Below are positions 18,539-26,664 of a stretch of DNA of 37,699 nucleotides, in pieces. The notes beneath the pieces were generated by a model. The model saw nothing but the letters and a program-made list of their open reading frames with translations. It was not told the origin of the DNA and did not search any database. The translations under genes were made by a program, and so were the position numbers. The stretch covers positions 1-37,699 of the forward strand of contig CALMJT010000022.1 of NCBI GenBank assembly GCA_937864365.1, written 5' to 3'. The DNA comes from an uncultured Alteromonadales bacterium (GTDB taxonomy: Bacteria > Pseudomonadota > Gammaproteobacteria > Pseudomonadales > Cellvibrionaceae). Numbering within the stretch: position 1 is the stretch's first letter; every line of letters starts with the position of its first letter.

Positions 18539-20317
18539 ATGAGTGATTACCGTTACCCGTATCAAGACGGAATCTTTGTACTGAATGAATTAATTGGTCT
18601 TGAAGACATTTGTAAGCAAGCAGGCCTTGAAGACGTGGCCGAAGGTTTGGCCGAAGCGATTCTAGATGAAGCTGCAAAGATGGGCAGCGAAGTACTTGCG
18701 CCATTAAATGGCTTTGGTGATAAAAATCCGCCGCAATTAAAAGATCAAAAAGTGATTGAGACCGAAGGTTTCTCACAAGCTTACCAGCAATTTTGCGAGG
18801 CTGGCTGGCCATCGGTGGGCGCCGAAGAAGAGTTTGGCGGCCAAGGTTTACCCGCAACAATCGCCGTTGCCGCCAATGAAATTTGGCAGTCGGCGAATCT
18901 ATCGTGGGCGCTGTGCCCTTTATTAACTCAAGGCTCTATTGAGGCAATCTCTGCTCACGGCAGCGCGCAATTAAAAACAACCTATTTGCCAAGACTGATC
19001 AGCGGTGAATGGACTGGCACCATGAATCTTACCGAGCCAGATGCAGGTACCGATTTAGCGGCATTGAAAACCCGTGCCGTGCGTGAGGGCGATCATTACC
19101 GAATTACCGGCCAAAAAATATTCATTACCTGGGGTGATCATCAAATGACCGAGAACATCGTGCATTTGGTGCTGGCGCGCTTGCCCGATGCACCGGCGGG
19201 TGTAAAAGGCATTTCGCTGTTTGTGGTGCCCAAATTCTTGCTCGATGAAAACGGCAATACTACCGATCAACGCAACGATGTGTTTGCGGTCTCGCTGGAA
19301 CACAAACTGGGTATTCACGCCAGCCCAACCTGCGTGATGAGCTTTGGTGACAACGGCGGCGCCATTGGCTACTTGGTTGGTGAAGAAAACCAAGGTCTAG
19401 CCTGCATGTTCACCATGATGAACGATGCTCGCCAAGGTGTTGGTTTGCAAGGTTTGGCGATTTCTGAACGCGCTTATCAGCACGCGCTTACCTACGCGAA
19501 AGAACGTGTGCAGGGCACTCAGCGTGATGGTTCGCGGGTAACCATTATCAATCATCCCGATGTGCGTCGCATGTTGCTGCAAATGAAATCGGCCACCGAA
19601 GCCATGCGTGCACTTGCTTATGTGGCGAAAGCCGAAGCTGACAAATACCGTTTTACCGACGATGCCGAAGCCAAGCGTCGTCATCGTGCCAGAACCGATT
19701 TGTACACGCCTATTGTTAAGGGTTGGATCACCGAATTGGCTCAAGAGGTTACTTATCTTGCCGTGCAAATCCACGGCGGTATGGGCTTTATCGAAGAAAC
19801 CGGCGTTGCGCAGCATTATCGTGACGCACGGATTTTAACCATTTACGAAGGCACTACGGGTATTCAAGCGCTTGATTTAGTGGGCCGTAAAACGTTGGCC
19901 GACGATGGTAAAGCTCTTAACGATCTATTGATCGAAATGGATGCGGATTTTATGGAAATCACCGATCCAGAATTGTTCGATATCGTGTCTGCAAATCGCA
20001 ATGCGCTTACTTGTGCGATGACCGCGAAAAACTGGGTGACCGATCAAGGCTCACAAAATATGGCCGACGCCGGTGCCGCAAGCGTTAGTTTTATGATGCT
20101 AATGGGTTACATGTGCGGCGGTTGGTTGATGGCGAAATCCGCCAATATTGCCTTAAAACAATTGGCCGATAATCCCGAGAACGCTGATTTCTTAAAAACC
20201 AAAATCCAAACGGCACGTGGTTTTTGTGAACAACTCTTGCCGCGAGTAGATGGCTTGGTGAAATCGGTTTGCGCCGGTGGTGATACCGCAATGTCACTGT
20301 CGGAAGACCAGTTTTAG
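18539..20317 (+). CDS. Acyl-CoA dehydrogenase, large bacterial type
   Basis: 592 residues with a GGAG ribosome site. It has the acyl-CoA dehydrogenase fold: GTMNLTEPDAGTDLAALKTRA (FAD/substrate middle domain), GQKIFITWGDH, then the helical C-terminal domain with VQIHGGMGFIEETGVAQHYRDARILTIYEGTTGIQALDLVGRK. The catalytic Glu is probably the E in IYEGTTGIQ. An extra C-terminal domain (about residues 460-592) is of the PF12806 type found in the long acyl-CoA dehydrogenases of gammaproteobacteria, including FadE-like and DmdC-like enzymes. It transfers electrons to ETF. The ETF-QO gene starts 16 bp after its stop, so they are co-transcribed. Chain-length specificity cannot be read from the sequence. 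Confidence 0.9.
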   Translation: MSDYRYPYQDGIFVLNELIGLEDICKQAGLEDVAEGLAEAILDEAAKMGSEVLAPLNGFGDKNPPQLKDQKVIETEGFSQAYQQFCEAGWPSVGAEEEFGGQGLPATIAVAANEIWQSANLSWALCPLLTQGSIEAISAHGSAQLKTTYLPRLISGEWTGTMNLTEPDAGTDLAALKTRAVREGDHYRITGQKIFITWGDHQMTENIVHLVLARLPDAPAGVKGISLFVVPKFLLDENGNTTDQRNDVFAVSLEHKLGIHASPTCVMSFGDNGGAIGYLVGEENQGLACMFTMMNDARQGVGLQGLAISERAYQHALTYAKERVQGTQRDGSRVTIINHPDVRRMLLQMKSATEAMRALAYVAKAEADKYRFTDDAEAKRRHRARTDLYTPIVKGWITELAQEVTYLAVQIHGGMGFIEETGVAQHYRDARILTIYEGTTGIQALDLVGRKTLADDGKALNDLLIEMDADFMEITDPELFDIVSANRNALTCAMTAKNWVTDQGSQNMADAGAASVSFMMLMGYMCGGWLMAKSANIALKQLADNPENADFLKTKIQTARGFCEQLLPRVDGLVKSVCAGGDTAMSLSEDQF

Positions 20318-20333
20318 GTTTTAGGAGAGAATC

Positions 20334-21995
20334 ATGAGCGAAATCGAACGCGAATCCATGGAGTTTGATGTTGTTATTGTTGGTGCGGGGCCCAGTGGTT
20401 TAGCGGCAGCGTGTCGGCTTATGCAGCAGGCCCAAGATAACGACCAAGAAATAACCGTTTGTGTGGTAGAAAAAGGCTCGGAAGTTGGCGCGCACATTTT
20501 ATCGGGTGCCGTGGTTGAGCCGCGCGCCCTTGATGAGCTGTTTCCCAATTGGAAAGAATTGGGGGCGCCGTTAAATGTGCCGGTTAAAGAAGATCAAATT
20601 TATCTACTGAAAAACGAACAAAGCGCTAAATTACTGCCCAATGCATTAGTGCCGAAAACCATGCACAACCACGGCAACTACATTGTGAGCCTTGGTAATT
20701 TGTGCCGCTGGTTGGCCGAGCAAGCAGAAAGCCTAGGCGTAGAAATATTCCCAGGTTTTAGTGCCGCCAGTGTTCTTTACAGCGATGACGGTAGTGTTGC
20801 CGGTATTGTTACCGGCGATATGGGTATCGACAGTGAAGGTAATCAGAAAGATGGCTATATGCCGGGCATGGAGTTGCGCGCAAAATACACGATATTTTCA
20901 GAAGGTTGTCGCGGTCATTTGGGTAAAGAATTAATTCAAAAATTCAACCTAGATGAAAAAGCCGATGCTCAACACTACGGTATTGGTATCAAAGAATTGT
21001 GGGATATTGATCCTGAAAAACATCAGCCCGGTTTGGTTGTGCACGGATCGGGTTGGCCATTAAGCCAAGGCACCAGCGGTGGTTTCTTTTTGTATCACGG
21101 TGAAGACAACCAAGTGGTTGTAGGTTTAATTATCGATTTAAATTACGAAAACCCGTATTTAAGTCCGTTTGATGAATTCCAACGCTTAAAACATCATCCC
21201 GTACTTAAGCAATATTTAGACGGTGGCAAACGTGTTTCTTATGGCGCGCGAGCCATTACCAAAGGTGGATTTAATTCCTTGCCCAAAATGACCTTTCCGG
21301 GTGGAATTATTTCTGGCTGTAACGCGGGTACCTTAAATTTCGCAAAAATTAAAGGTACGCACACGGCCATGAAATCGGGAATGCTTGCGGGAGAAGCAAT
21401 TTTTGAAGCCTTGCAAAACCCAGAATCAGCCGAAAAAGAATTAACGAGCTTTCACGATAAATTCAAAAATTCTTGGTTGTACGACGAGTTATTCAGTGCG
21501 CGCAATTTTGGCCCAGCAATGCATAAGTTTGGTCCAATTATGGGTGGCGCCTTTAATTTTATCGACCAAAATTTATTTGGTGGTAAAATTCCGGTAACCT
21601 TGCGCGATACTAAAGAAGATTACGAGCAACTAAAACCTGCGAACGAAAGTGTAAAAATTCACTATCCAAAACCCGACGGTGTAATTAGTTTTGATAAATT
21701 AACGTCGGTATTTTTATCCAATACCAACCACGAAGAAAATCAGCCCTGCCATTTACAACTACAAAATGACCACATTCCGATAAATGTGAATTTACCCAAA
21801 TACGCAGAACCCGCGCAGCGTTATTGCCCGGCAGGTGTATACGAAGTGGTTGACGACGAATCGGGTAATCCGCGTTTGCAAATTAACGCACAGAACTGCT
21901 TACACTGTAAAACCTGTGATATTAAAGATCCGTCACAAAATATTCGCTGGGTTGTACCAGAAGGCTCTGGTGGGCCAAATTATCCGAATATGTAA
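20334..21995 (+). CDS. Electron transfer flavoprotein-ubiquinone oxidoreductase
   Basis: 553 residues, the family's usual length, with TTAGGAGAG as ribosome site. The FAD-binding start FDVVIVGAGPSGLAAACRL is followed by VEKGSEVGAHILSGAVVEP and the ubiquinone-binding region GGFNSLPKMTFPGG. The C-terminus has the 4Fe-4S ligands: CPAGVYEVV, then NCLHCKTCDIKDPSQNI, and the conserved end WVVPEGSGGPNYPNM. It passes electrons from reduced ETF to the quinone pool at the inner membrane. It is encoded directly behind an acyl-CoA dehydrogenase rather than behind etfBA, so this operon joins a dehydrogenase with its terminal electron acceptor; the ETF subunits must be encoded elsewhere. Confidence 0.93.
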   Translation: MSEIERESMEFDVVIVGAGPSGLAAACRLMQQAQDNDQEITVCVVEKGSEVGAHILSGAVVEPRALDELFPNWKELGAPLNVPVKEDQIYLLKNEQSAKLLPNALVPKTMHNHGNYIVSLGNLCRWLAEQAESLGVEIFPGFSAASVLYSDDGSVAGIVTGDMGIDSEGNQKDGYMPGMELRAKYTIFSEGCRGHLGKELIQKFNLDEKADAQHYGIGIKELWDIDPEKHQPGLVVHGSGWPLSQGTSGGFFLYHGEDNQVVVGLIIDLNYENPYLSPFDEFQRLKHHPVLKQYLDGGKRVSYGARAITKGGFNSLPKMTFPGGIISGCNAGTLNFAKIKGTHTAMKSGMLAGEAIFEALQNPESAEKELTSFHDKFKNSWLYDELFSARNFGPAMHKFGPIMGGAFNFIDQNLFGGKIPVTLRDTKEDYEQLKPANESVKIHYPKPDGVISFDKLTSVFLSNTNHEENQPCHLQLQNDHIPINVNLPKYAEPAQRYCPAGVYEVVDDESGNPRLQINAQNCLHCKTCDIKDPSQNIRWVVPEGSGGPNYPNM

Positions 21996-22083
21996 AATAT
22001 CTAGTTGGTATTTTGACAGAGTAACTTTAGTAATATATGTTCAAGCTGAATCGTTTATTTGAACTTTTCTAAGGTGATTAATA

Positions 22084-22761
22084 ATGAAAAAGGAAGTTAA
22101 TTACTATATAGATCAGAGTGTTGCAGATAGAGAGTTGGATAAGGTCATAGCGGAACTGAATTCAATTCGTGCGAATGTCGCAGAAAGTGTTGATGTCAGA
22201 GCCGAAAAGGAACGAGAACTTATCGCCAAACAAACCACTCGGCTAACAGCTATGTTTGATTTGGAAGAAAAGCTATTAAAATATAGACTTGATAACTCCG
22301 GATCTGATCAAGACATAGTTAAACTTAAAAGACAGGAGGCGTTGAAAAAAAATAACTCCACTATGTTGGCTAAGTTTATGTATTCTATTGGTAAGGTTCG
22401 TCCTCCGTCTGGCGAGTTGGAAGCTCATCATATCATTTGCAGCAAGCATGCCTCTCATCTACGATCAAAATTAATGTTGTTTAAGAACGGGATGGGTATT
22501 AATGATCCAAGTAACGGATGTTGGCTTCCTGTGGATCATAAATCTGCGAAGGGTTCCTTATATCCTTCAGCAGTTGGCCATAAATATTTGCATACAAAAA
22601 AGTATGCGGAGCATGTATTGGAGACTGTTGGTCCTGCAAGGAATAAAAGCGCGATGTCACAGTCTCTTAAAAAGTTAGAGAAGCAATTGTTATCAGCGAG
22701 AGATAACGAAATTATAGCTAATTTACTGACTAAAAAAGGAAAAAAGGATTTGCTGTCTTGA
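22084..22761 (+). CDS. AHH-family nuclease toxin (stand-alone)
   Basis: 225 residues with an AAGGTG ribosome site. Residues 1-90 are a helical, coiled-coil-like region rich in Glu and Lys. Residues 108-180 carry the AHH nuclease signature: ELEAHHIICSKHASHLR (A114-H115-H116), NGMGINDPSNGCWLPVD, and the closing histidines in AVGHKYLHTKKY (H166, H170), consistent with the HNH-superfamily AHH toxins (PF14412). There is no signal peptide, PAAR, VgrG or Rhs region, so a delivery route is not evident. The next gene is a likely immunity partner. AT-rich composition unlike the ETF-QO gene before it suggests an acquired cassette. Confidence 0.8.
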   Translation: MKKEVNYYIDQSVADRELDKVIAELNSIRANVAESVDVRAEKERELIAKQTTRLTAMFDLEEKLLKYRLDNSGSDQDIVKLKRQEALKKNNSTMLAKFMYSIGKVRPPSGELEAHHIICSKHASHLRSKLMLFKNGMGINDPSNGCWLPVDHKSAKGSLYPSAVGHKYLHTKKYAEHVLETVGPARNKSAMSQSLKKLEKQLLSARDNEIIANLLTKKGKKDLLS

Positions 22762-22770
22762 GATATAAAA

Positions 22771-23337
22771 ATGACATCTATTTATAAAATAAAAGTCGAT
22801 TTAGATAATTTCATGTATTTTATATTTGATGAAGAGTCTTTATTTTCCGAAATGGAAGATTTCGATCCGGATAATATAGGACTTCCTCTCGAATTCGAAT
22901 GGGTGGCTCCAAAATCAAATTTTTTGAAAAGCGACTCCGGTTCCACTGTATTGCCTCAAGTTTGTTGTTGGGGGTTGAATGATCTTGTGATTGAATCAGG
23001 TGCTTTTGCTATTCTGAGTGATGTGTTGTCAAAAGATATATGTGAAACATATCCTCTAAAAGGTGAAGCAAAAGATTATTTGTATATTAATCCGATAAAA
23101 CGCTACGGTAATGAAGCTATAAATTTAGATAAAACAACTTACGAATATTTTGATGACGGCTCTGTTGATTGCATAAAAAACTTAGTTTTTAAAACAGATC
23201 ATGGGATCACATCGCCTATATTTACTCTCGAAATTGATGGCGGCATCTATCTATATTGCATAGAAAATTTTAAAGAAAAAGTCGATAAAAATGGAGTTTC
23301 TGGATTATTATTTGATGCTATAGATGTTTCAGATTAA
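22771..23337 (+). CDS. Putative immunity protein (DUF1629/Imm11-like)
   Basis: 188 residues, starting 9 bp past the AHH nuclease stop. It is acidic (many Asp/Glu in FDEESLFSEMEDFDPDNIGLP) and alpha/beta. The layout, with an N-terminal strand region, a central LKGEAKDYLYINPIKRYGNEAINLDKTTYEYFDDG and a terminal FTLEIDGGIYLYCIENFKE, resembles DUF1629/Imm11 immunity proteins, which are frequent partners of AHH and related nuclease toxins. This family call is uncertain; the immunity role is mostly from the acidic composition and the toxin's position. No clear ribosome site (ATATAAAA precedes the ATG), so it may rely on translational coupling. Confidence 0.6.
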   Translation: MTSIYKIKVDLDNFMYFIFDEESLFSEMEDFDPDNIGLPLEFEWVAPKSNFLKSDSGSTVLPQVCCWGLNDLVIESGAFAILSDVLSKDICETYPLKGEAKDYLYINPIKRYGNEAINLDKTTYEYFDDGSVDCIKNLVFKTDHGITSPIFTLEIDGGIYLYCIENFKEKVDKNGVSGLLFDAIDVSD

Positions 23338-23338
23338 A

Positions 23339-23728
23339 TTATTTTTTTCGATAAAACAAATAATTTAGTACCGAAATAAACAAACCTAAAACCGTAGCAG
23401 TGGTGGTTGTTAATAGGGTAATAACTACGGAGTTATCCAACGAGAGCGGAATAATAGCTATGCCGTTTGCGATCACCATTAAAATAACCACGGCAAGCCA
23501 AATAACACTTAGGCGATAAATTTTATTGGCGTATTTAATTCGCTCTTGATGCTCGTCACGCTCGTGCTTAATTTTCTGCGCGTGGTGTTGGTGCTCCAGA
23601 TCTTCTTTGTGCTGGCGGGTGTAGGCATCTGGCTCTGACGAGCTTGCCAGCGGTGGAATGTCTTTAAGATTGTTAAAACTGACAGGCAATCGAGAACCGG
23701 GTTTTGAGTCGTCGTTGAACAGAGACAT
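23339..23728 (-). CDS. Two-helix membrane protein, candidate PanT toxin
   Basis: 129 residues. A long charged and histidine-rich N-terminus (about residues 38-68, HKEDLEHQHHAQKIKHERDEHQERIKY) is followed by two membrane helices, about 73-95 and 99-124, ending FYRKK. The start has an AAGG ribosome site. It is encoded 26 bp behind a Panacea-domain gene on the same strand, and both probably form one operon; Panacea antitoxins protect against very different toxins, some of them membrane-active. A toxin role is thus a hypothesis; otherwise it is an unknown membrane protein. Confidence 0.6.
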   Translation of the reverse strand: MSLFNDDSKPGSRLPVSFNNLKDIPPLASSSEPDAYTRQHKEDLEHQHHAQKIKHERDEHQERIKYANKIYRLSVIWLAVVILMVIANGIAIIPLSLDNSVVITLLTTTTATVLGLFISVLNYLFYRKK

Positions 23729-23754
23729 TCTGCGCCTTAGGCTAACTAGCCGAT

Positions 23755-24273
23755 CTAAATGCCTGCGGGCAGAACATCTTTAAGTTGATTAGCAAAGTAC
23801 TGCTTAATCATGTTTTCTTCTATATCAATACCCTTGGGCATGCGGCTAACACCGCCGTAACGCTCCATGGTCTCTGTCCATGGTGTGCCGGGCTCATGGG
23901 TTTGATTAGAGAGTTGTACGCCATCGTAACGGCTGTATTGCTTCCATATCCAGTGCACAAGATCGTTAAGATCGGCATTGCGCATGCTGGTTAAGTCAAC
24001 GCGCTGGATATTGCCCTCTTCGTCGCTCAAATCACCAACAATATTGGTGTTACCAAAGTGCTTAGACGCGTGGTAAATGCTTGGTACCACAGGGCCGTAA
24101 CGCCATGCCTCAACGGTTTCGTCGATCAAGGGTTCGTTTCTTAATGCTAAATACCAACCATGGGCAAAATACACCAGCTTTAACAGCTTCATGGGTGTTA
24201 GGGGTGTAGGAGCACCTTCTTTGCGGCCGACCTCAAGGAAGGCATTAGCAATTGCTATCGAAGGATAACTCAA
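23755..24273 (-). CDS. Panacea/SocA (DUF4065) domain protein, probable antitoxin
   Basis: 172 residues from a TTG start at 24273. The frame is open upstream to 24393, but the GGAGG ribosome site at 24280-24284, 6 nt before this TTG, and the family's usual N-terminus (SYPSIAIANAFLEVGRKEG) decide the start. The Panacea/SocA signature is clear: LTPMKLLKLVYFAHGWYLA (residues 25-43), then EAWRYGPVVPSIY (55-67). Panacea domains act as antitoxins of many unrelated toxins in two-gene operons. The downstream gene at 23339-23728 is the natural toxin candidate. Known phage Panacea-domain (GepA) proteins also exist, so a phage-related origin is possible. Confidence 0.82.
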   Translation of the reverse strand: MSYPSIAIANAFLEVGRKEGAPTPLTPMKLLKLVYFAHGWYLALRNEPLIDETVEAWRYGPVVPSIYHASKHFGNTNIVGDLSDEEGNIQRVDLTSMRNADLNDLVHWIWKQYSRYDGVQLSNQTHEPGTPWTETMERYGGVSRMPKGIDIEENMIKQYFANQLKDVLPAGI

Positions 24274-24943
24274 GATAGACCTCCTATTTATTAGAGAACG
24301 GTTAATAAGATTGGAAAATGACTTTGATTCTAGCATAACAATTTTTTGAATCACATAGGTACAAATAGGTATCAACCTATAAATATCAAGCATTCAAAAA
24401 ATTAAAAAAATATGCTTAGGTTTTTAATAATAAAGCCTGTCAAGTATGACATCGCTTTGACAGAACTACGGTTTTTAAAAGATTAAATCGTTAAGTTAAC
24501 AACATAACTTAGTGTCTTTCTGAAGCCTTAGATCTCAGTTTTTATTAACCAGTTCACACCTCTCTAATTTTTAATGCTGACTTACAATTTCTTAACACTT
24601 TTAAACTTAGAGTTATATGTTTATACGCTTTTTATACAGGAAGTTAATTGCGCAGCCGTGGTGCAAATTCAAAGACAATGCGCTTTGAATAAACTGAAAA
24701 ACAAAAAAACAGTTAAATAACAGGTAAAAATACTGGCAAACAATTCGCTTGGTCAACCGAAGAACTCCATGAGTTAATCAGGGGTTCCTAAAAGAGTTTC
24801 CTAAATAAATTTAACATTTTTGGGTAAATAACTAATCGTTTCGTTGTGAAAATCTGAAATAGACGCGAAAACCCGAAAAGAAATTAAATATAAGGTCGTG
24901 GCAAATAACACGATTTTATAAGAACGTAAAAGGTGAATAGAAC
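24274..24943. other. Intergenic region with repeat end and candidate operator
   Basis: 670 bp between divergent genes, no coding region supported. 24355-24381 has three ATAGGT half-sites (ATAGGTA at 24355 and 24365, ACCTAT at 24375-24380), the last two forming ATAGGT-ATCA-ACCTAT, a possible operator for the Panacea operon. 24767-24790 is a clear end of the palindromic repeat family. Confidence 0.5.
24280..24284 (-). promoter_or_regulatory. Ribosome binding site fixing the TTG start
   Basis: GGAGG on the minus strand, 6 nt upstream of the TTG at 24273. It decides the Panacea start against the longer frame. Confidence 0.8.
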
Positions 24944-25768
24944 TTGATAACACTTTACTTGATAACACTTTATAAGTTAACAAAAAAAATTAAACGAGCT
25001 TTTTCACAAATAATATTGCTAACCGTCAATGTGTTGTTTTTATGCAATCTGGCGTATGCCCAAGATGCTAGTGAGCTTACCGTGGAAGAAAGTAATCAAG
25101 GTAAAAGCTTACACATTGTACTGACAACCAATGAGTTGCTGGGAGTTGAGACCGCTAAGCGCTACGAAAATATTTTGAATCTAGACGAGCCTATATCTTG
25201 GGAAGTTTATGTACCTGAAAATTATTCCGCAGAGAATCCACCGGGATTATTAGTCTATATCAGTCCAAGAAACAGTGGTGAGTTACCCATAGAATGGCAA
25301 GAGTTAATGGATAATAATAATTTAATTTGGGTGGGTGCTAACGAATCGGGTAATAAAATTGATACCTTTAAGCGAATGACCTATGCGCTATTCGCAACCA
25401 ATATGATTGGTAAACAATATTCAGTTGATGCGTCACGTATTTATTTGTCGGGTTTCTCTGGTGGTGGCCGTGTAGCGAGTTTATTGGCCGCGGATTATCC
25501 ACAAATATTTAAGGGTGCTATCTATAATAGCGGCGTGAACAGGTGGGGTAATATGACCGACGAAAAACTTGCGTTGATGCAATCAAATCGCTATGTATTT
25601 ATTGCCGGTCGTGAAGATTTTAATTTAAACGATACTAAAAAGATTTATCGTGTGTACAAAAAAGAAGGCATTAAAAATATAGATTTAAAAATTATCAGCC
25701 GCATGGGACATGAAATACCCAGTGCTAAAAACTATGGCGAGGCAATTAGTTTTCTGGATGGAAATTAA
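24944..25768 (+). CDS. Secreted alpha/beta hydrolase (esterase/PHB-depolymerase-like)
   Basis: 274 residues. No ATG is available near the start; TTG at 24944 (AAGGTG upstream) or the identical TTG at 24959 is used. A signal-peptide-like region ends at LAYAQDA. The nucleophile motif GFSGGGR (Ser in LSGFSGGGRVAS), an Asp in AGREDFN and His in ISRMGHEIP form a plausible catalytic triad in the right order of an alpha/beta hydrolase fold, closest in style to the LpqC/PHB-depolymerase group. The substrate is unknown. The 15-bp repeat of the start region (five codons ITLY) is notable. It is monocistronic, followed by the opposite-strand ferredoxin. Confidence 0.75.
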   Translation: MITLYLITLYKLTKKIKRAFSQIILLTVNVLFLCNLAYAQDASELTVEESNQGKSLHIVLTTNELLGVETAKRYENILNLDEPISWEVYVPENYSAENPPGLLVYISPRNSGELPIEWQELMDNNNLIWVGANESGNKIDTFKRMTYALFATNMIGKQYSVDASRIYLSGFSGGGRVASLLAADYPQIFKGAIYNSGVNRWGNMTDEKLALMQSNRYVFIAGREDFNLNDTKKIYRVYKKEGIKNIDLKIISRMGHEIPSAKNYGEAISFLDGN

Positions 25769-25805
25769 TACTTACAATTTAATAGGTAGAACGGATCGTC
25801 AACTA

Positions 25806-25829
25806 AAAAAACCCGGCAAAAGCCGGGCA
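25806..25829 (-). terminator. Rho-independent terminator of ferredoxin gene
   Basis: CCCGGC (25812-25817) and GCCGGG (25822-25827) with a 4-nt loop. On the minus strand the stem is followed by TTTTTTT. It lies 10 bp past the ferredoxin stop. Confidence 0.85.
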
Positions 25830-25837
25830 CAGTCATA

Positions 25838-26206
25838 TTATGCGCCGCCAGGTTCGCCGGTGAAGTCAATCAAAAGATCTTCGTCGGTAACAATGGTTTG
25901 GCAAGCAAGACGATAAGTTGGCGGAATATCACGCACTGCGGCGCGTTCTTCTTCGTTTGCAGGTAATTTATCAATAGACTTAAGAACATTGCGCTCCTTG
26001 TCTGTAAGAGCCATGCCTTTAACGCGAAAACCGTCTAAATGGGTAACTTTTACTAGGCAAGAGCCACATTTGCCATCACCGCACTCAAAGGGAATTTTAA
26101 CGTTGTTTTCTTTGGCAACACCTAAAAGCGTGGTGCGTTTACCTGCAACCGCTTCAACTTTCATGTTGCGCGACATTATAGGGGAAGAAAAATATAAAAC
26201 AGCCAC
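25838..26206 (-). CDS. 2Fe-2S ferredoxin
   Basis: 122 residues. It starts at GTG 26206, with GGAG (26215-26218) at 8 nt. The plant/adrenodoxin-like cluster motif is present: [15 protein letters not shown] (Cys at about 42, 47, 50) and the distal Cys in [10 protein letters not shown] long insert ([27 protein letters not shown]) between these resembles that seen in small ferredoxins serving oxygenases or radical enzymes. It is soluble, an electron carrier for an unidentified reductase/oxygenase partner, none of which is adjacent. Confidence 0.87.
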   Translation of the reverse strand: MAVLYFSSPIMSRNMKVEAVAGKRTTLLGVAKENNVKIPFECGDGKCGSCLVKVTHLDGFRVKGMALTDKERNVLKSIDKLPANEEERAAVRDIPPTYRLACQTIVTDEDLLIDFTGEPGGA

Positions 26207-26664
26207 GATCTAATCTCCAAAGTAGTTTTATGATCAAGCAAAAGCTTTGGAGCAACGAGTCAGCCAAATATAAAAATCAGTAACTGTTTGTTATCTAACG
26301 CGAAAGACAAAACTAAAAAAGTGATAAATACAACAATGTAAGAAATACATCGTGACTTTGTCGGAAGCGCTAAAACATTGTGTATTTATTGACTGTAATT
26401 ATCACAAAAATACAAAAACGATTTCTATTGTCAGATGTGAGTTTTAATTTTTTTGCCTTCGAATAGATCAAATTTAAGATAAAAAGTAGAGAAAATGGTA
26501 ATAATATAGATCTTTTATAAAAAACCGGATTTACCACAAAATCTTATCGGCAATCGTTAATCAATGAGCTGTAAATAATTTTTATAACACACTCAGCCTA
26601 ACTCATGCGTGGGCCAATCAGAGTGTTCAATACAAAAACCGATTTAATCATTAGAGGCTAGGTT
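26207..26664. other. AT-rich divergent intergenic region
   Basis: 458 bp between the ferredoxin and DAAO-like genes. It carries both promoters; no gene, repeat copy or distinctive site was recognised beyond A/T-rich stretches. Confidence 0.4.
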
